Source: Meconema thalassinum (taxonomy: Eukaryota; Arthropoda; Insecta; Orthoptera; Tettigoniidae). Taken from it: a stretch of 64,000 nt of DNA. The stretch is taken from contig OX336393.1 of NCBI GenBank assembly GCA_946902985.2, forward strand, positions 128,244,533 through 128,308,532. The letters run 5' to 3'. A model generated the notes under the pieces. It had not been told where the DNA came from, did not search any database, and worked only from the letters and a program-made list of their open reading frames with translations. Below, one piece after another: positions 46,150 to 57,529 of this stretch; within the stretch, counting starts at the first letter, position 1, and each line of letters starts with the position of its first letter. Position numbers and translations under genes: made by a program.

Positions 46150-47205
46150 ATGGCCGACAATAATAGTGTTTTCGATTTAATTGACTTAAGAGATAACCTT
46201 GTGAATTTGGAGAGTTCTTCTTTGGTTGTACGTGAATCACCTCTGTTTACTAGGTCTGAGGTTTTGGGATCGATTTCTAGTAGTGGTTTGCCTGCCCCTC
46301 TATTGTCTTGTTCTGGCTCGCCCAGACCGCTTAACCCTGCATACGGTCATCCTTCTCATGTTAGGTCACCTAATGATTTCCTGGGTCCTGCCGACCCATT
46401 GCATCCCAGTTCTTTCTCTAGCAATGTAAATGTTTTGTCTCCTGTAGAGGGTGTGCGAGCGGGCTACACTGGTAATAATGTTTCTTTTCCAAATGCTACA
46501 TTCTCGCCTACAGTTAATTATGGGTCGATTCCTCATCCTATTTCTGGTTTCTTAACTAAGTTAAAGAGTTTCAACTAGATGACGTTACCCAAGTGGTCCT
46601 ATTTTTAAAGCAAGTGGTCGAATTGGGTAACCATGCCTCAATTTTTGGGATGTCGGAAAATCAGATATTCCAACTGTTATATCCTATTGCATCCGGTATG
46701 CTGCGCGATAAGCTAATTGAAGCTATCCACCTCCGCATGTCCTTAGCCATGTTTATTAGGGAAGTGTTGTGTTTTTTTTGTCCCTGCGAGTGCCCTTAGT
46801 ACTCTCGAGCAAAAGTTTTTATATCGTGTCCAAAGGTTGGACGAGTCACTTAGCGACTATGTCAGTGACATCAAGGTGTATGCCCAGGTATTTGCATCCC
46901 CTTTAACTGAACGACAGTTGGTGTCATCGATTGTAAATGGGTTTTCGCCTCAATATAGGTCATACATGACTATGTGTACCAGGCCTTCGTCATTTGTCGA
47001 GCTGAAACAGGTCGTTATAGAGGCTATGGCTGTGAAACATGCAGATTCCCTTCGTGTAGCTAATGTTCCTCCTCCTTCCTTGATGTCTCGTCCCCCTCCT
47101 AAGGTTATGTTTCGTCCAAGACCCAATATTAAGTGCCACACGTGCGGTGGCGTGGGACATGTTAAGAAGGTGTGTCCGAGTAACCAAGTTGTGTATCGCC
47201 AATGA
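46150..47205 (+). pseudogene. Ty3/Gypsy gag, frame-disrupted
   Basis: Starts at ATG 46150 in an AAAATGG context. The N-terminal Ser/Pro-rich region runs to about 46555, where the frame must shift to reach a helical capsid-like segment (about 46560-46770). A second shift is needed at an 8-T run (about 46768-46777) to reach L-E-Q-K-F-L-Y-R-V-Q-R-L-D-E-S-L-S-D-Y and a CCHC zinc knuckle C-H-T-C-G-G-V-G-H-V-K-K-V-C (about 47134-47175). It ends at TGA 47203-47205. Gag would package the element's RNA. Because the T-run break is in a homopolymer, a sequencing indel cannot be excluded. Confidence 0.85.
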
Positions 47206-50200
47206 CGAAATATTTTGGAGACCAATTCGGATGTTACTTCTAAGGATATTTCTGTGCATGAGAGTTTGGGAAAACCGTGTGAAGTTTCTGGTCGCCGTAC
47301 TAATGAAAATATTGATAACCCGTTGAAAACTAATTCATCACGTGCTAATTCTGCTTATGTCTCTGACCTACCTAACCTGCCGGTGAGCGATGTCGTGGCA
47401 AGTCAGCCTAATTCTAAACATAATGTGAAACCTGTGGTGCGGGTGTCCTCGTCATCTAATTTTAATCGTTTTAGAGTGAGTAATGATTTTGGAATTTCTC
47501 CTGTGGCTAAAGGAATATCCCCGTTTATCGAAATTTGTGTTAATGACGAGCCCGTTTATGCATTGCTTGATTCTGGTAGTGTCGCATCCTTTATAAGCGA
47601 GGACTGGTTTTTATCTATGAAGAGTGTTTGCAAATTTCCTGAGTTAGAGCCTAACAATGAATCTTTTATTTCGGCAAATTGTTCAAACTTAAATATTTTG
47701 GGTAGTGTGACAGTCAAAATCCATATTCTAAATTTTTCTTGGAAGTTTAAATTTGTTGTTGCCAGAAATCTTTTTTGTCCTGTGGTCATTGACGCTAATT
47801 TCATGTCACACGTTGGTATGCTTCTTGATTTTGGTGCTCGCAACTTATGGTTTAAGTTTAATCCGCAGAGTAAATTATCGTTTAACCCGGTTTTATCTTC
47901 TCCTGCTGTCAATTCTGTTAGTGAACCTATGACTATTGAGGATCTCGATCTGGAAAATTTAACGAGTCTTCAGAAGGATGCCATTAAGAGGTTATGTCAG
48001 GAGTATAGTGATGCATTTACGGACAAGTTGGGTGTAACCCATTTGATGGAATACAAGATTGAGCTAACTGATTCTGTGCCGGTGCGTTCCAGCACGTATT
48101 GCCTTGCCCCGCCCAAGGTGGCTGAACTTCGTAAGATTATCGATAAGATGTTGGAAGAAGGTGTAATACATCCTTCTATCTCTGCCTACTCATCCCCTGT
48201 ATTCCTTGTGCCAAAACCTAACGGTGGTTTTCGGCCGGTGGTCGACTATAGGGCTCTTAATCAAAAGGTTGTTTTACAATCCATTCCTTTGCCGGACCTT
48301 CATACATGCTTTAGTTGGTTTCGCAACGCGAAGGTGTTCACGATCCTCGATTTAAATTCTTCTTACTTCCAAATTCCCCTCTCTCCGGAATCCAGGCATG
48401 TTACTGCTTTTTCCACTGACTGGAACCTGTTTGAGTATGCCCGTGTCCCGTTTGGCCTATCCACCGGAGCCGCTGTGTTGAGCAGACTTCTGGACAAGGT
48501 TTTTTCAGAAATTAAATTCAAATTTGTGTACCACTATCTTGACGATGTGGTGATCTATTCTGAGTCCTTCGAGGAACACGTTGATCATCTGAAAGTTGTA
48601 CTTGATCGGTTGCGTGACGCTGGCCTTACCGTCAAATTGTGCAAGGTTTCCTTTGCCAAGCCCAAACTTTCCTTCTTGGGTCATATTGTTTCCGTATCTG
48701 GTATCTCCGTGGACCAGTCTCGTACGCAGGCCATCAGAGATTTTAAACCACCCAAGAACGCCAAGGGTGTTGCTCGTTATATTGGTATGGTGAACTTCTT
48801 CCGTAAGTTCATCAGTAATTTTGCCGACCGTGCTGCTCCTCTAAATCAATTACGCAAAAAGGCTGTGAAGTTTGAGTGGGGTCCCTCTCAGCAGGCAGCC
48901 TTCGAAGTTCTTAAGCTTGCGCTCTCTAACGCCCCTGTATTAGCCATTCCGGATTTTGGGAAGCAGTTCATTGTGCAGACTGATGCGTCTGGTCGTGGTG
49001 TTGGTTGTGTCCTACTGCAAGAGTCTGATCTGGGTAGGCAACCCGTTGCATACGCTTCTCGTACCTTAACGGACGCAGAGAGGAAGTATTCCATATACGA
49101 ACTTGAGGGTTTAGCTGTGTTGTTCACCCTGGAAACATTCCGTATGTATCTTGAGCACACTAAGTTTCTCCTTGAGACCGATAACCAGGCCTTGAGCTGG
49201 GTGTTAGGGAAACCCCGTAAAACTGGTAGGATTCCCAGATGGGCAACTAGGATTCTGTCGTTCCAGTTCACTGTCCACCATATTCGTGGGTCCGAAAATG
49301 CGGTAGCTGATTCATTAAGTCGCATGTATGAGGAAACAGCCGAAGAGGAAATTCAAGGGTGTGAACCCGTAAACCTTGTATCACCCGTAAATTATGTCAA
49401 TGTCGTTCTTAGCAATTCCCCTGTGCTTTTTGAAGATGTGAGGCGATTCCAGAAAGAAGATCCCTCCTTATCTAGCCTAATTGACCGAATCAGTTCTGGT
49501 GAAGTGATCAAGCCCTACTCTCTAAAAGATGGTGTATTGTGCTGTTCGTCTCGTCATGACCGTATACCTAAAATTGTGCTCCCGTTGGTCCTCATTCCGG
49601 AAATCTTTCGTTACTATCACGAATCTCCTATTGGTGGCCACCTAGGAGTATTCAAGACCCGAGCTAAGATCAGACAGTTCTTCATTTGGCAAAGTATGGA
49701 TGGCGACATCAGGAGGCTCATTAGAAATTGTGCGTCATGTAGTATTAGCAAACCTCCGGTTTCTACTAAGGTTGGCCTGTTGTCATCTGAACCGGCATCT
49801 AGACCCATGGAGAGGCTTTTTATCGACCATGTTGGTCCGTTTCCTCGCTCTGGTCGGGGAAACCAATTTGCGCTTGTTTGCACTGACGGTTTCACCCGGT
49901 TTAATTGGATTTTCCCGACCAGACAGGCTACGACCAGTTCCGTCATAAAGTGTCTTAATTCCATCTTTTCATCTTTTGGGCCATGTCAGTACCTGGTGTC
50001 AGATAATGCCAAGTGCTTTGTATCTCATCAGTTCCGTCAATTCTTATTTGATTATGCTATTTCGCATGTAACCACCACTCCCTATTTTCCTAACCCGTCT
50101 CTCGCTGAGCGAGTCAATCGTAATCTCCGTTCTGCTCTGATTGCTTTCCACCACGACGACCATTCCAAGTGGGATTCTAATTTGCTTTGGCTCAATTTTG

Positions 50201-50655
50201 CTTTCAACACCGCCGTGCATGAGAGCACGCAAGCCACCCCTTTTTCGTTAATGTTTTCCTTTATGGCTAATTCTCCGTTGTCTAATCTGTGGAACCTGCA
50301 CGATCTCCTTCCAGACAGTTTTACGCCCGAGGATATGAGGGCGAAATTCGACAAGGCTAGAGAGAGTATTAAGGTATCTCATGACCAACTTGCCAAGCGA
50401 CACAATGCCTGTCGCAAGCCAACTGATTTGGAAATTGGAGATGTTGTGTATGTCCGCAATTTCGAGCCCAAGGGCGTCAGTAATCTAGTTTCAAGCAAGT
50501 TGACCCCTCGTTTCAAGGGCCCCTGTTATGTAGAGGCATTCCTGACTCCCATTACTCTTCTTATTCGAAACCCTAAGGCCAACAAAATTTCCAGAGTGCA
50601 TCTGTCGCACATAAAACGAGGTGGAGAGGTTTCTAATGAGGAAATGCTACCATAA
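47206..50655 (+). CDS. Ty3/Gypsy pol: protease, RT, RNase H, integrase
   Basis: About 1149 codons, open to TAA 50653-50655, in the same frame as gag's 3' part and separated from it only by TGA 47203-47205. There is no good ATG at the start, so expression would need readthrough or another device. Domains by codon after the TGA: protease D-S-G at about 122; RT with Y-L-D-D at about 444; RNase H T-D-A-S with Asp at about 593; integrase H-H-C-C finger at about 803-846; and D, D, E at about 874, 933 and 968. The last two are separated by 34 residues, one fewer than the usual 35. C-terminus lacks a recognisable chromodomain. All main catalytic residues are present. Confidence 0.92.
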   Translation, partial: RNILETNSDVTSKDISVHESLGKPCEVSGRRTNENIDNPLKTNSSRANSAYVSDLPNLPVSDVVASQPNSKHNVKPVVRVSSSSNFNRFRVSNDFGISPVAKGISPFIEICVNDEPVYALLDSGSVASFISEDWFLSMKSVCKFPELEPNNESFISANCSNLNILGSVTVKIHILNFSWKFKFVVARNLFCPVVIDANFMSHVGMLLDFGARNLWFKFNPQSKLSFNPVLSSPAVNSVSEPMTIEDLDLENLTSLQKDAIKRLCQEYSDAFTDKLGVTHLMEYKIELTDSVPVRSSTYCLAPPKVAELRKIIDKMLEEGVIHPSISAYSSPVFLVPKPNGGFRPVVDYRALNQKVVLQSIPLPDLHTCFSWFRNAKVFTILDLNSSYFQIPLSPESRHVTAFSTDWNLFEYARVPFGLSTGAAVLSRLLDKVFSEIKFKFVYHYLDDVVIYSESFEEHVDHLKVVLDRLRDAGLTVKLCKVSFAKPKLSFLGHIVSVSGISVDQSRTQAIRDFKPPKNAKGVARYIGMVNFFRKFISNFADRAAPLNQLRKKAVKFEWGPSQQAAFEVLKLALSNAPVLAIPDFGKQFIVQTDASGRGVGCVLLQESDLGRQPVAYASRTLTDAERKYSIYELEGLAVLFTLETFRMYLEHTKFLLETDNQALSWVLGKPRKTGRIPRWATRILSFQFTVHHIRGSENAVADSLSRMYEETAEEEIQGCEPVNLVSPVNYVNVVLSNSPVLFEDVRRFQKEDPSLSSLIDRISSGEVIKPYSLKDGVLCCSSRHDRIPKIVLPLVLIPEIFRYYHESPIGGHLGVFKTRAKIRQFFIWQSMDGDIRRLIRNCASCSISKPPVSTKVGLLSSEPASRPMERLFIDHVGPFPRSGRGNQFALVCTDGFTRFNWIFPTRQATTSSVIKCLNSIFSSFGPCQYLVSDNAKCFVSHQFRQFLFDYAISHVTTTPYFPNPSLAERVNRNLRSALIAFHHDDHSKWDSNLLWLNFAFNTAVHESTQATPFSLMFSFMANSPLSNLWNLHDLLPDSFTPEDMRAKFDKARESIKVSHDQLAKRHNACRKPTDLEIGDVVYVRNFEPKGVSNLVSSKLTPRFKGPCYVEAFLTPITLLIRNPKANKISRVHLSHIKRGGEVSNEEMLP

Positions 50656-51522
50656 ATTTTGTAAACTGATTTTGTATAATGTAGAGTATCCCTAACCTTC
50701 ATTGAAGCCTTCAGGCATCTGTTTAAAAACTCTGCTGGGATACAAACTGTAACTGTTGGGTAATTCCCATTTTAATGGTAAATTGTAAAATTTAAACTAA
50801 ATTTTGATGTTTTCATAGAAGATGCTAACATGTAAGTTTAACTCGGTGGGAGACCTAACTCATGATATCTTGTATACCTGTTTCCTTGGGAATTTGAGTG
50901 GTCATTCCTCTACCGTAGCTCCTGCTAAATGTATAATCGTTCAGCTCGCATATTATAGAAAGGTACTAATAGTCTGTAAAAGGGTAAACTTGTTAATGAA
51001 ATTTTGTAAGCACGGATCTAGGTCATGGTCAGGTTTTTCCTTCTTCATTTAAATTCAACTTGGTTTCTCTTTTATAAAATGTAGTAAGAATTGGTAATTT
51101 CTGTAATTGTTTTTGAAATAAGGTTAACTTCTGTTTTGTAAATGGCTGCCCACGCGTCGCATGATATCTGGCACATTGCTTCCACCTACTTCGTCTAAAG
51201 CTAACTACATTGGACTTTTGGAAATTTACCTAACGTGTCTCGGACTATGAAAGCACTGCAGGTGCTGGTGTTCTGCGTTTCTGAAGACTTATGGACACAG
51301 TGAGGCTGTTAACTAAGTGGTTTGCGAGGTGATCAATTATCCCTTCACTGATAATCTGACCCTGCACTCTTCCTAACCAAAACGATGCGGTTTCGTCCAT
51401 CAATTGGAGTTAACTGGTGAACATTATCTTCTGGAAACATGCTTGGTGAATCGACTAGTTAAGGAGTACTGCCTATGCCTAGGCATATTCGTGAACGGTG
51501 TTCACGCTTAAGGGAGGGAGAC
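50656..51522 (+). other. LTR element 3' non-coding region with polypurine tract
   Basis: No env or extra domain is recognised; a 76-codon ORF at 50822-51052 looks random. AAGGGAGGGAGA (about 51509-51521) directly before the right LTR is the polypurine tract for plus-strand priming. Confidence 0.75.
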
Positions 51523-53439
51523 TGTTACGTGCAATGCCCGTTCCAACGTTTATAAATATGTATCTTCCCTGGATGTGACTTCACGACCTTTGAAACGACC
51601 GCCTGGTGACTTGGTTCCGATTTTGAACACGAGATGGCAGCTGCTATCGGACTTCAGCGTTTCTAGCCGTGGTTCCTTCTTCACCGCTAGAGTGTGTTGG
51701 TGGTGCCTTATAAACTCGTCCTTATCGTGTCATATTTGAAGGCTATTATTATTCTACGTCGTGAATCAAAGGACTGTGTATACATGATACCGCCAAATTA
51801 ATTACTTAATAATCACATTGTTGCTTGAGGTATCATGCTGTGATTGGACAATTACATTAACATGAATGCAATGCTGTTTTGACTTGTGATTCTCCGCCAT
51901 CTTGTGAGCTGATTGTCTGTCGTCAAAGAAACAACTAGCCGGCTGTTCGTGAAAGAGGATCTCTCCCTCGCGCTGGGGACGGTGGCCCCCAGCTTTTACA
52001 AAATATGAATACTTATTCAACTAAGAAAATGCCTGTGCTCGTAAGGTTTTAATTTTCATCGTTTCGCCGTGAAGAGGAAGTACGAAATGAAAATCGCATC
52101 TAGATACAAACAGGAGTGCTTGTGATACCAAAACGGTGCATGGCCGGGTTAGCCATTTTTCAGGCACATTTAGTGCCGTATAATATTTTATTTAAATTGT
52201 GTGTTGATTAATTTATTATTATTGTGTCTCCACTGAGAAGTTTTTAAGGTACGTAATGTTATTCTAAACCTTATATATTTTATTATGGGAGCTCCAATAT
52301 TGGCCTTGTATAAATGTTTGATGCTGTGTTTTGTTTCGCCTGGTAGGCCTAATTTATTTCTGTTTTAATAATGTTACCAGATATATATTAATTTTGTTAT
52401 TTTTTTCTTCGTACCTTCTGGAGACACATTTCTAATTTATTTTACGTTGTGAATTTTTATTTATTTAGTTTTTGGCAGTCCTTGGGATTGCCCTATTATT
52501 AATTTATTTACGATCCGATGCACCAGCCTCATGTCAATAGTGTTAAAATGTAATTGTTTTCCTTCTTTCATTTCTTTCTGGTGATTTTAAAATTTAATTT
52601 TGCTAATTGTTTGCCGTAATTCGATCGGACATGCGGTCTCCTTTTTTTAGTGGCCATTTTTGTTTTTTGTTTTGCCGGGGTGCATTCTGGTCTTGAGGGC
52701 ATTATCTTGGCGTCGAGCGGTAAACTCAAACGTGTTGTGGTGTTAGCTTAATATGTTTTTTATTAATCTTGTTGTTTTAACTTTGTGTTATTGGTGAATG
52801 TTCCTGTGTTTTTCTCCGTCATGCAAATTATGGATTATTTTCTGATCGAATTTTATTTTATTAATTTAATTTTAAATTTCTCGTTTCATCGTGGCTTTAG
52901 ATGTCTGCATGTCGGATCGGTATTACATACCTTAATATATTATCAAGCCCTTTCTCATTTAATAATGCTTGTCTACTGATTTTCTTAATTTAGGCTTTTT
53001 TTTTTAATTTAATGTTTTCTTTTTGGTTCAGCAAACTGCATGTAAAACCTTAACTTGTTTTCTAAGGTACTTGTCTTATTTTGGCCTTAAGCCACGTGCA
53101 TCTTCAGAGGGTGCTTTGGCCATAGAGTTTCTTCCTTTTTTTTTAAGATTTTGTTAAATTTTCTTTTTTCTTGCATCCTTCTGCTAATTAAATTTTATTT
53201 TAAATTTTTAAGCAACTGTTGTGGCATTATTTCGTCGGCGACAGTTCTCTTAGTTATTGGGGGGTGTCTGTAGTCGAGCCTGTGCGTTCCCCTTCTCCAC
53301 TTTCCTTCCACCCGTTTTGGTGTTCTTCTGTTGGGGCATGTCATCTGGAGGTGATTTTGCAGTGGAGGCGACGCGGACCTCTGAATAAAGGTAGGTAGGC
53401 CCATCCCGTTTCCATAACCAGACCCGGTGGGCGGCTGCA
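51523..53439 (+). repeat. Right (3') LTR, uninterrupted
   Basis: 1917 bp, TGTTACGTGC to GGGCGGCTGCA. TTATAAA at 51708-51714 and AATAAA at 53384-53389. Preserves the empty site for H6 near 52241-52250 (GAAGTTTTTAAGG). Confidence 0.95.

Positions 53440-53469
<30 letters not shown>
53440..53469. repeat. (ATT)n microsatellite, right side of LTR element
   Basis: Continuation of the microsatellite at 42072-42159. Leads directly into a SINE head. Confidence 0.92.
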
Positions 53470-53470
<1 letters not shown>

Positions 53471-53770
53471 GCCTGTGTGGTGTAGTGGTTAGTGTGATTA
53501 GCTGCCAGCCCCGGAGGCCCGGATTCGATTCCTGGCTCTGTCAAGAAATTATCGAGACGGGGGACTACCTCTTATTCTCAGCAGTGCAGATGCTAGTGGT
53601 GGGAGACAGTCCGTCACTTCCCCTTAAACCCATCTTCGGCTAACAGCCGACTTGACTATGGGCGCAGTTGAATCGGCCTAATTAAAAGGATCTGGAAATA
53701 CTACAGATAATGGGCGCAATTCCAGATCTCCTTTCTCCAAGCTCGGCTTCACCTAACTGACTTCGCGAGC
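53470..53770 (+). mobile_element. tRNA-derived SINE (family VI)
   Basis: Head with box A-like GTGGTGTAGTGGTTAGTGTG and box B CCCGGATTCGATTCCTGG. The body includes CTTCGGCTAACAGCCGAC and GGCGCAGTTGAATCGGCC. No TSD resolved; the 3' limit is approximate. Confidence 0.85.
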
Positions 53771-53784
53771 GATCATTTTTCTAC

Positions 53785-54103
53785 CATCGCAAGGACAGTG
53801 TCTGGGAACTGGATACACATTTTCAGCAGATACAACTGGGGACGGTGACAGGCTGATCGCCCAGGCGACCGCTAACTTGGGTCTAATTAAGGGAGGGTCA
53901 GGGAAAGAGTGCGGAGGAAGTCGGCCGTGGACCTGATGAAATGAACCATCCTGGCATTTTTCTCCTGGTGAAAGTGGGAAACCACGGAAAATAATTTTCA
54001 GGACATCTGACTTGGGATTCGATCCCACGCTCACTCGATACCAGCGAGGCACGAGGTAGCGCGTTAGCGCTCTCGGTGACCGCGGTCGGTAACTTACTTC
54101 AAC
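53785..54103 (-). mobile_element. tRNA-derived SINE (family IV-related), minus strand
   Basis: Minus-strand head near 54103-54020 with box B GGGATCGAATCCCA. The body shares TTTTCCGTGGTTTCCCACTT and AATGCCAGGATGGT with the 33061 copy, and then has GGTCCACGGCCGACTTCC. It lies tail-to-tail with the preceding SINE. Confidence 0.82.
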
Positions 54104-54132
54104 ATGGATCAAAAAGGAAGAATCATGATTTT

Positions 54133-55210
54133 AGCCTATTTTCATTTATGAAAAAATAGGCTTATGAGATCACCTTTTGTCCGTGTGTCTGTGTGTGCGT
54201 GTGTGATTCGTGTGTGTGTGTCCCCTATTAACATCTAAACGGCTGAAGCGATTTCAATTAAACTCGGTAAGTTCATAGCACTATTCCGGACCACTTCGAC
54301 CGTGGCCTTCAAATTTTGTTACGTCTCACCAATTCAACATGGCGACTGTGCGAAATATTTCACCTGTATTCAAGATCTCCGAAACTATTAACGATATCAC
54401 CCTGAAATTTTGTACGGCGTTAAAGGGAACTACTGGAAGTTCACCTATGTGACTTTTGAAAAACTAGTAACTACAAAACCAACATGGCGGCCAAGCAAAT
54501 TTGCGACTTTTAAATGGACGTTACTCGCGATGTAACCAACCAAACGCAATGAAACTTCGTACAGTATTTGTTCATACTCATTGTAATGCACCGACATCTA
54601 ACTTCGTTCAATTGTTCACATAACCTCATGATGGCGGCTGTGCGAAATATGTCACCGGCATTCTATATCACTGAGACTATTACCGGTATCACCCTGAAAT
54701 TTTGTACGGAAATAAAGGGTACTGCTGGAAGTTCACCTATGAGACTTTCAAAAACCGGTTAACTTCAAAACGAATATGGCGGCCACGCGAAGTTGAAAGT
54801 TTTAAATAGACTTTTCTTACGATTTAATAATCCAAACGCAATGAAAATTGGTACAGCAAATGTTTATACACATTATAATGCACTGGTTTATCATTTAGTT
54901 CAATTGTTTAGATAACCTCGAGATGGCGGCTGAACGAAATTTTAAAATCTCGTTTTTACTTCTTGTATTGTAATCATGCGATTGAAGTCTGAATACTACA
55001 CGTACACAATAATCCTCATGTAACAGTACATAACTCTAAGACCTACATATATAAGAATCCAACATGGCGTCCATCCGCAATATTTAGTCGGTTCTCAATA
55101 TCTATGAATCTATTACAGCAATCAAACTGAAATTTTATATGTCGATAGTGGCAATTAACATAAGTAGGATATATCAAAATAGGCTTTAGTTCTTCACGGA
55201 ACTACTCGTT
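54133..55210 (+). mobile_element. Helentron-like element (H7)
   Basis: 1078 bp. 5' end AGCCTATTTTCATTTATGAA then AAAATAGGCTTATGAGATC; GT tract 54181-54222; body with AACATGGCGGCCAAGC and GAGATGGCGGC (54920-54930); 3' end CAAAATAGGCTTTAGTTC, hairpin TTCACGGAACT, ACTCGTT. Confidence 0.9.
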
Positions 55211-55286
55211 ATTTTATATATATGGCATTCCTAGTTTAGGATTTGGCGAATTCACTCTTGTGTAACCTTAAAACAAAAATCATTCA

Positions 55287-55288
55287 TT

Positions 55289-55360
<72 letters not shown>

Positions 55361-55361
55361 C
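55287..55361. repeat. Compound (AAC)n(AAT)n microsatellite
   Basis: About ten AAC units grading into about fourteen AAT units. Confidence 0.95.
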
Positions 55362-55928
55362 TATTCAAGTGCAGTTCAAGAAGGTTGCTGGAAGATGATC
55401 TTGATGTTCCATACTTAAAATACAACAAGACCCCTGCTTAAATCCCCTGTGACGTGGTAACACGTCAGCGGTTGGAGTTCCGGAAGATAACGACATGCTG
55501 GCAACCAGTATGTCATCAAACAACGTAAGTCGTGAATCATCCATTTTTATTATCAACCGTCTGCTTTGCTCTGCCCTTATCCTCCGCGGGATCCATTAAT
55601 TATTATAATTATCATAAAACTTCATATTTGTTCTTAAATGTAGAAACATATTATATTCTTACATTTGTAGAAATAACTTATGATTTCCGCCCTTATCTTC
55701 CAAATGTTGGAAGAGGAAGTATTAAGTAGTTAATTACAAAATTACACAGCTTATTTTTTATCTTATCAGCGTTTGGCAGTTGGTTCCAATTATATTACTT
55801 GAAAGTCAGACTAGCGTTCATTTTCATAGTAGGAATAGTAGTATTTCAAGGGTCCACTTCTGTGTGAAACATAGGATAACATAGTTATTCTTGTTATTCA
55901 AGGGTCTTAGAACATTGTAATCATTAAT
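55362..55928. other. Unassigned spacer
   Basis: No ORF with recognisable content. GACGTGGTAACACGTCAGCG (55450-55469) contains a short inverted repeat GACGTG/CACGTC. Nothing else seen. Confidence 0.35.
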
Positions 55929-55938
55929 CATACATATT

Positions 55939-56363
55939 ATCATTTAGACTTTCACGGCCCGTGTTACTATTCATAATGTTGAATTTTGGGCTTATGCCGT
56001 GTTTATTATATTAAAATTCGACGCGTTTCGAAAGAAACCATGTCTTTCATCGTCAGGAATAATCTGGAATACGACAAATGATTGCTAAGAGAAAGCAACA
56101 AAGAACATATAGAAGGTGCTCAAAGATGGACGCCATTATAGCCCCATCTTAGGGACAACGGAAAGCAGCAGTGTATTACTTTCTCAGGGTTCAGATACTC
56201 TTTGGGCACCTTTTATATGTTCTTTGTTCCTTTCTCTTAGCAATCATTTGTCGTATTCCAGATTATTCCTGACGAAGAAAGACATGGTTTCTTTCGAAAC
56301 GCGTCGAATTCTAATATAATAAAACACGGCATGAGCCCAAAGTTCAACATTATGAATATTAAA
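55939..56363. mobile_element. Foldback (long inverted-repeat) element
   Basis: Two arms of about 150-160 bp (about 55968-56120 and 56205-56358) are inverted copies at high identity, including ATTCGACGCGTTTCGAAAGA and AATGATTGCTAAGAGAAAG, around a loop of about 80 bp. The arms carry an inner palindrome-like CGACGCGTTTCG. A 10-bp repeat CATACATATT flanks the unit at 55929-55938 and 56364-56373. It has no coding capacity and could form a long hairpin RNA or cruciform. Confidence 0.85.
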
Positions 56364-56373
56364 CATACATATT

Positions 56374-57529
56374 TGGTGCTTATCAATCTTGTCTTCGTGA
56401 TTACGAAGGCTACCTCATAGTGAAATGGTTTGCATTCTGGGCTTACACTCCTGAGGTCCATGTTCGATTTCCGGCTGTGCTAAGTAAATTAATTCTAGCC
56501 CAAAGGCGAGAACAGGGTACAGTCAGCCACATGAGGCAGAACTGAGAAGACATCTTTGAAGTGATTTTCTGGGATGGTGCGTAAATTAGGGCCAGAGCCA
56601 CCTGCTAGCGAATTTTTAGCCACAATTTCAAATTGCTATTTTGGAAACTACATATTTTTGATAATCCCGAAATTCTATCCCTTTAAATATATTTTTTAGT
56701 ATACTTGTTGACCTTCCGTGTTGGCAAGAATTTAGGCAGATTAATAATAAAATTAAAATATAAAAATGAAATTAAAGAAACGAATGAAGAAAAAAGAAAA
56801 GGAAAAAACGAATAAAAAGAAAAAAGAAAAGGTGAAAAGTGGAAAGTGGCAAGAGAAAATATAGAAGAAATCAGAATAAAAATAATAAAAAATAATAAAA
56901 TAAAAAATAGGAAATAAAACATAAAAATACAAAATTAAAGAAATATCAATAAAAATAAAGAAAATAAAAATTAGAAATAAACAAAATTAAATTAAAAATA
57001 ATAATAATAATAATAATTGACAAATAAAATTTAAAAATTTAAAATTTAAAATCAAAAATGAATTATGATTAACATTAAATCATAAAGAACAAAGGAAACA
57101 AAACGAAACATAGTAGTCTAATAAAATAATAAGAAAAATAAGTAAATTAATTAACTAATTAAGTAAAACCCCTGATCATCTTGTCATCGATCCCTCATAA
57201 AAATGTCCAACTTTTGTTTCAGCACAGGAGATAATTGTATCTGGCGACACATCGATTGCAAGAAAGTACCTCTTATTGTATTCCACCCTTTCTATTGTCA
57301 AAGGATCCACGTCTCAAACAATTAAATAAAAAGGTTGTGTTGTGATAATGTCCCCACTCAGGATATTCTTTTCAAATTAAAACATACATAAAATCTTCAT
57401 CCTCCTTGAAGAAATCTGGTAGGAAACAACTGGAGACCAAGACTCAGCACTCTCCTACTCTGGTACAGAATATGCATGCTCTGTCTGTTATAGGTCATCG
57501 CATGCCAGCTAAGTTGATGTTGTTTCTTA
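56374..57529. other. Low-complexity A/G-rich spacer
   Basis: From about 56740 to 57150 the plus strand is A/G-rich (AAAATAAAAAT and AAAGAAAAGG runs). The hydrophobic minus-strand ORF at 56683-56922 is a product of that composition. No genes recognised. Confidence 0.5.

Larger units (their letters stand above)
42160..53439 (+). mobile_element. Ty3/Gypsy LTR retrotransposon with nested insertion
   Basis: An 11.28-kb insertion with TG...CA LTRs (42160-45508 and 51523-53439), PBS, gag, pol (protease-RT-RNase H-integrase) and a polypurine tract. A 5-bp ATTAT duplication flanks it (42155-42159, 53440-53444), but the surrounding ATT repeat makes this weak evidence. No env-like gene in the 870 bp between pol and the right LTR. 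LTRs differ at about 2-3% of positions by eye, so the insertion is not brand new. The gag frame is broken. Confidence 0.95.

Noticed and set aside
48888..49325. Antisense ORFs across pol (for example 48888-49325, 47556-47912, 49617-49964)
   Set aside because: Shadows of the real pol frame.
50656..51522. env gene downstream of pol
   Set aside because: No ORF of sufficient length, signal peptide or transmembrane segment in this interval.
56683..56922. Hydrophobic minus-strand ORF, possible membrane protein
   Set aside because: It is the antisense reading of an A/G-rich low-complexity tract; Phe/Leu/Ile/Ser content follows from composition.
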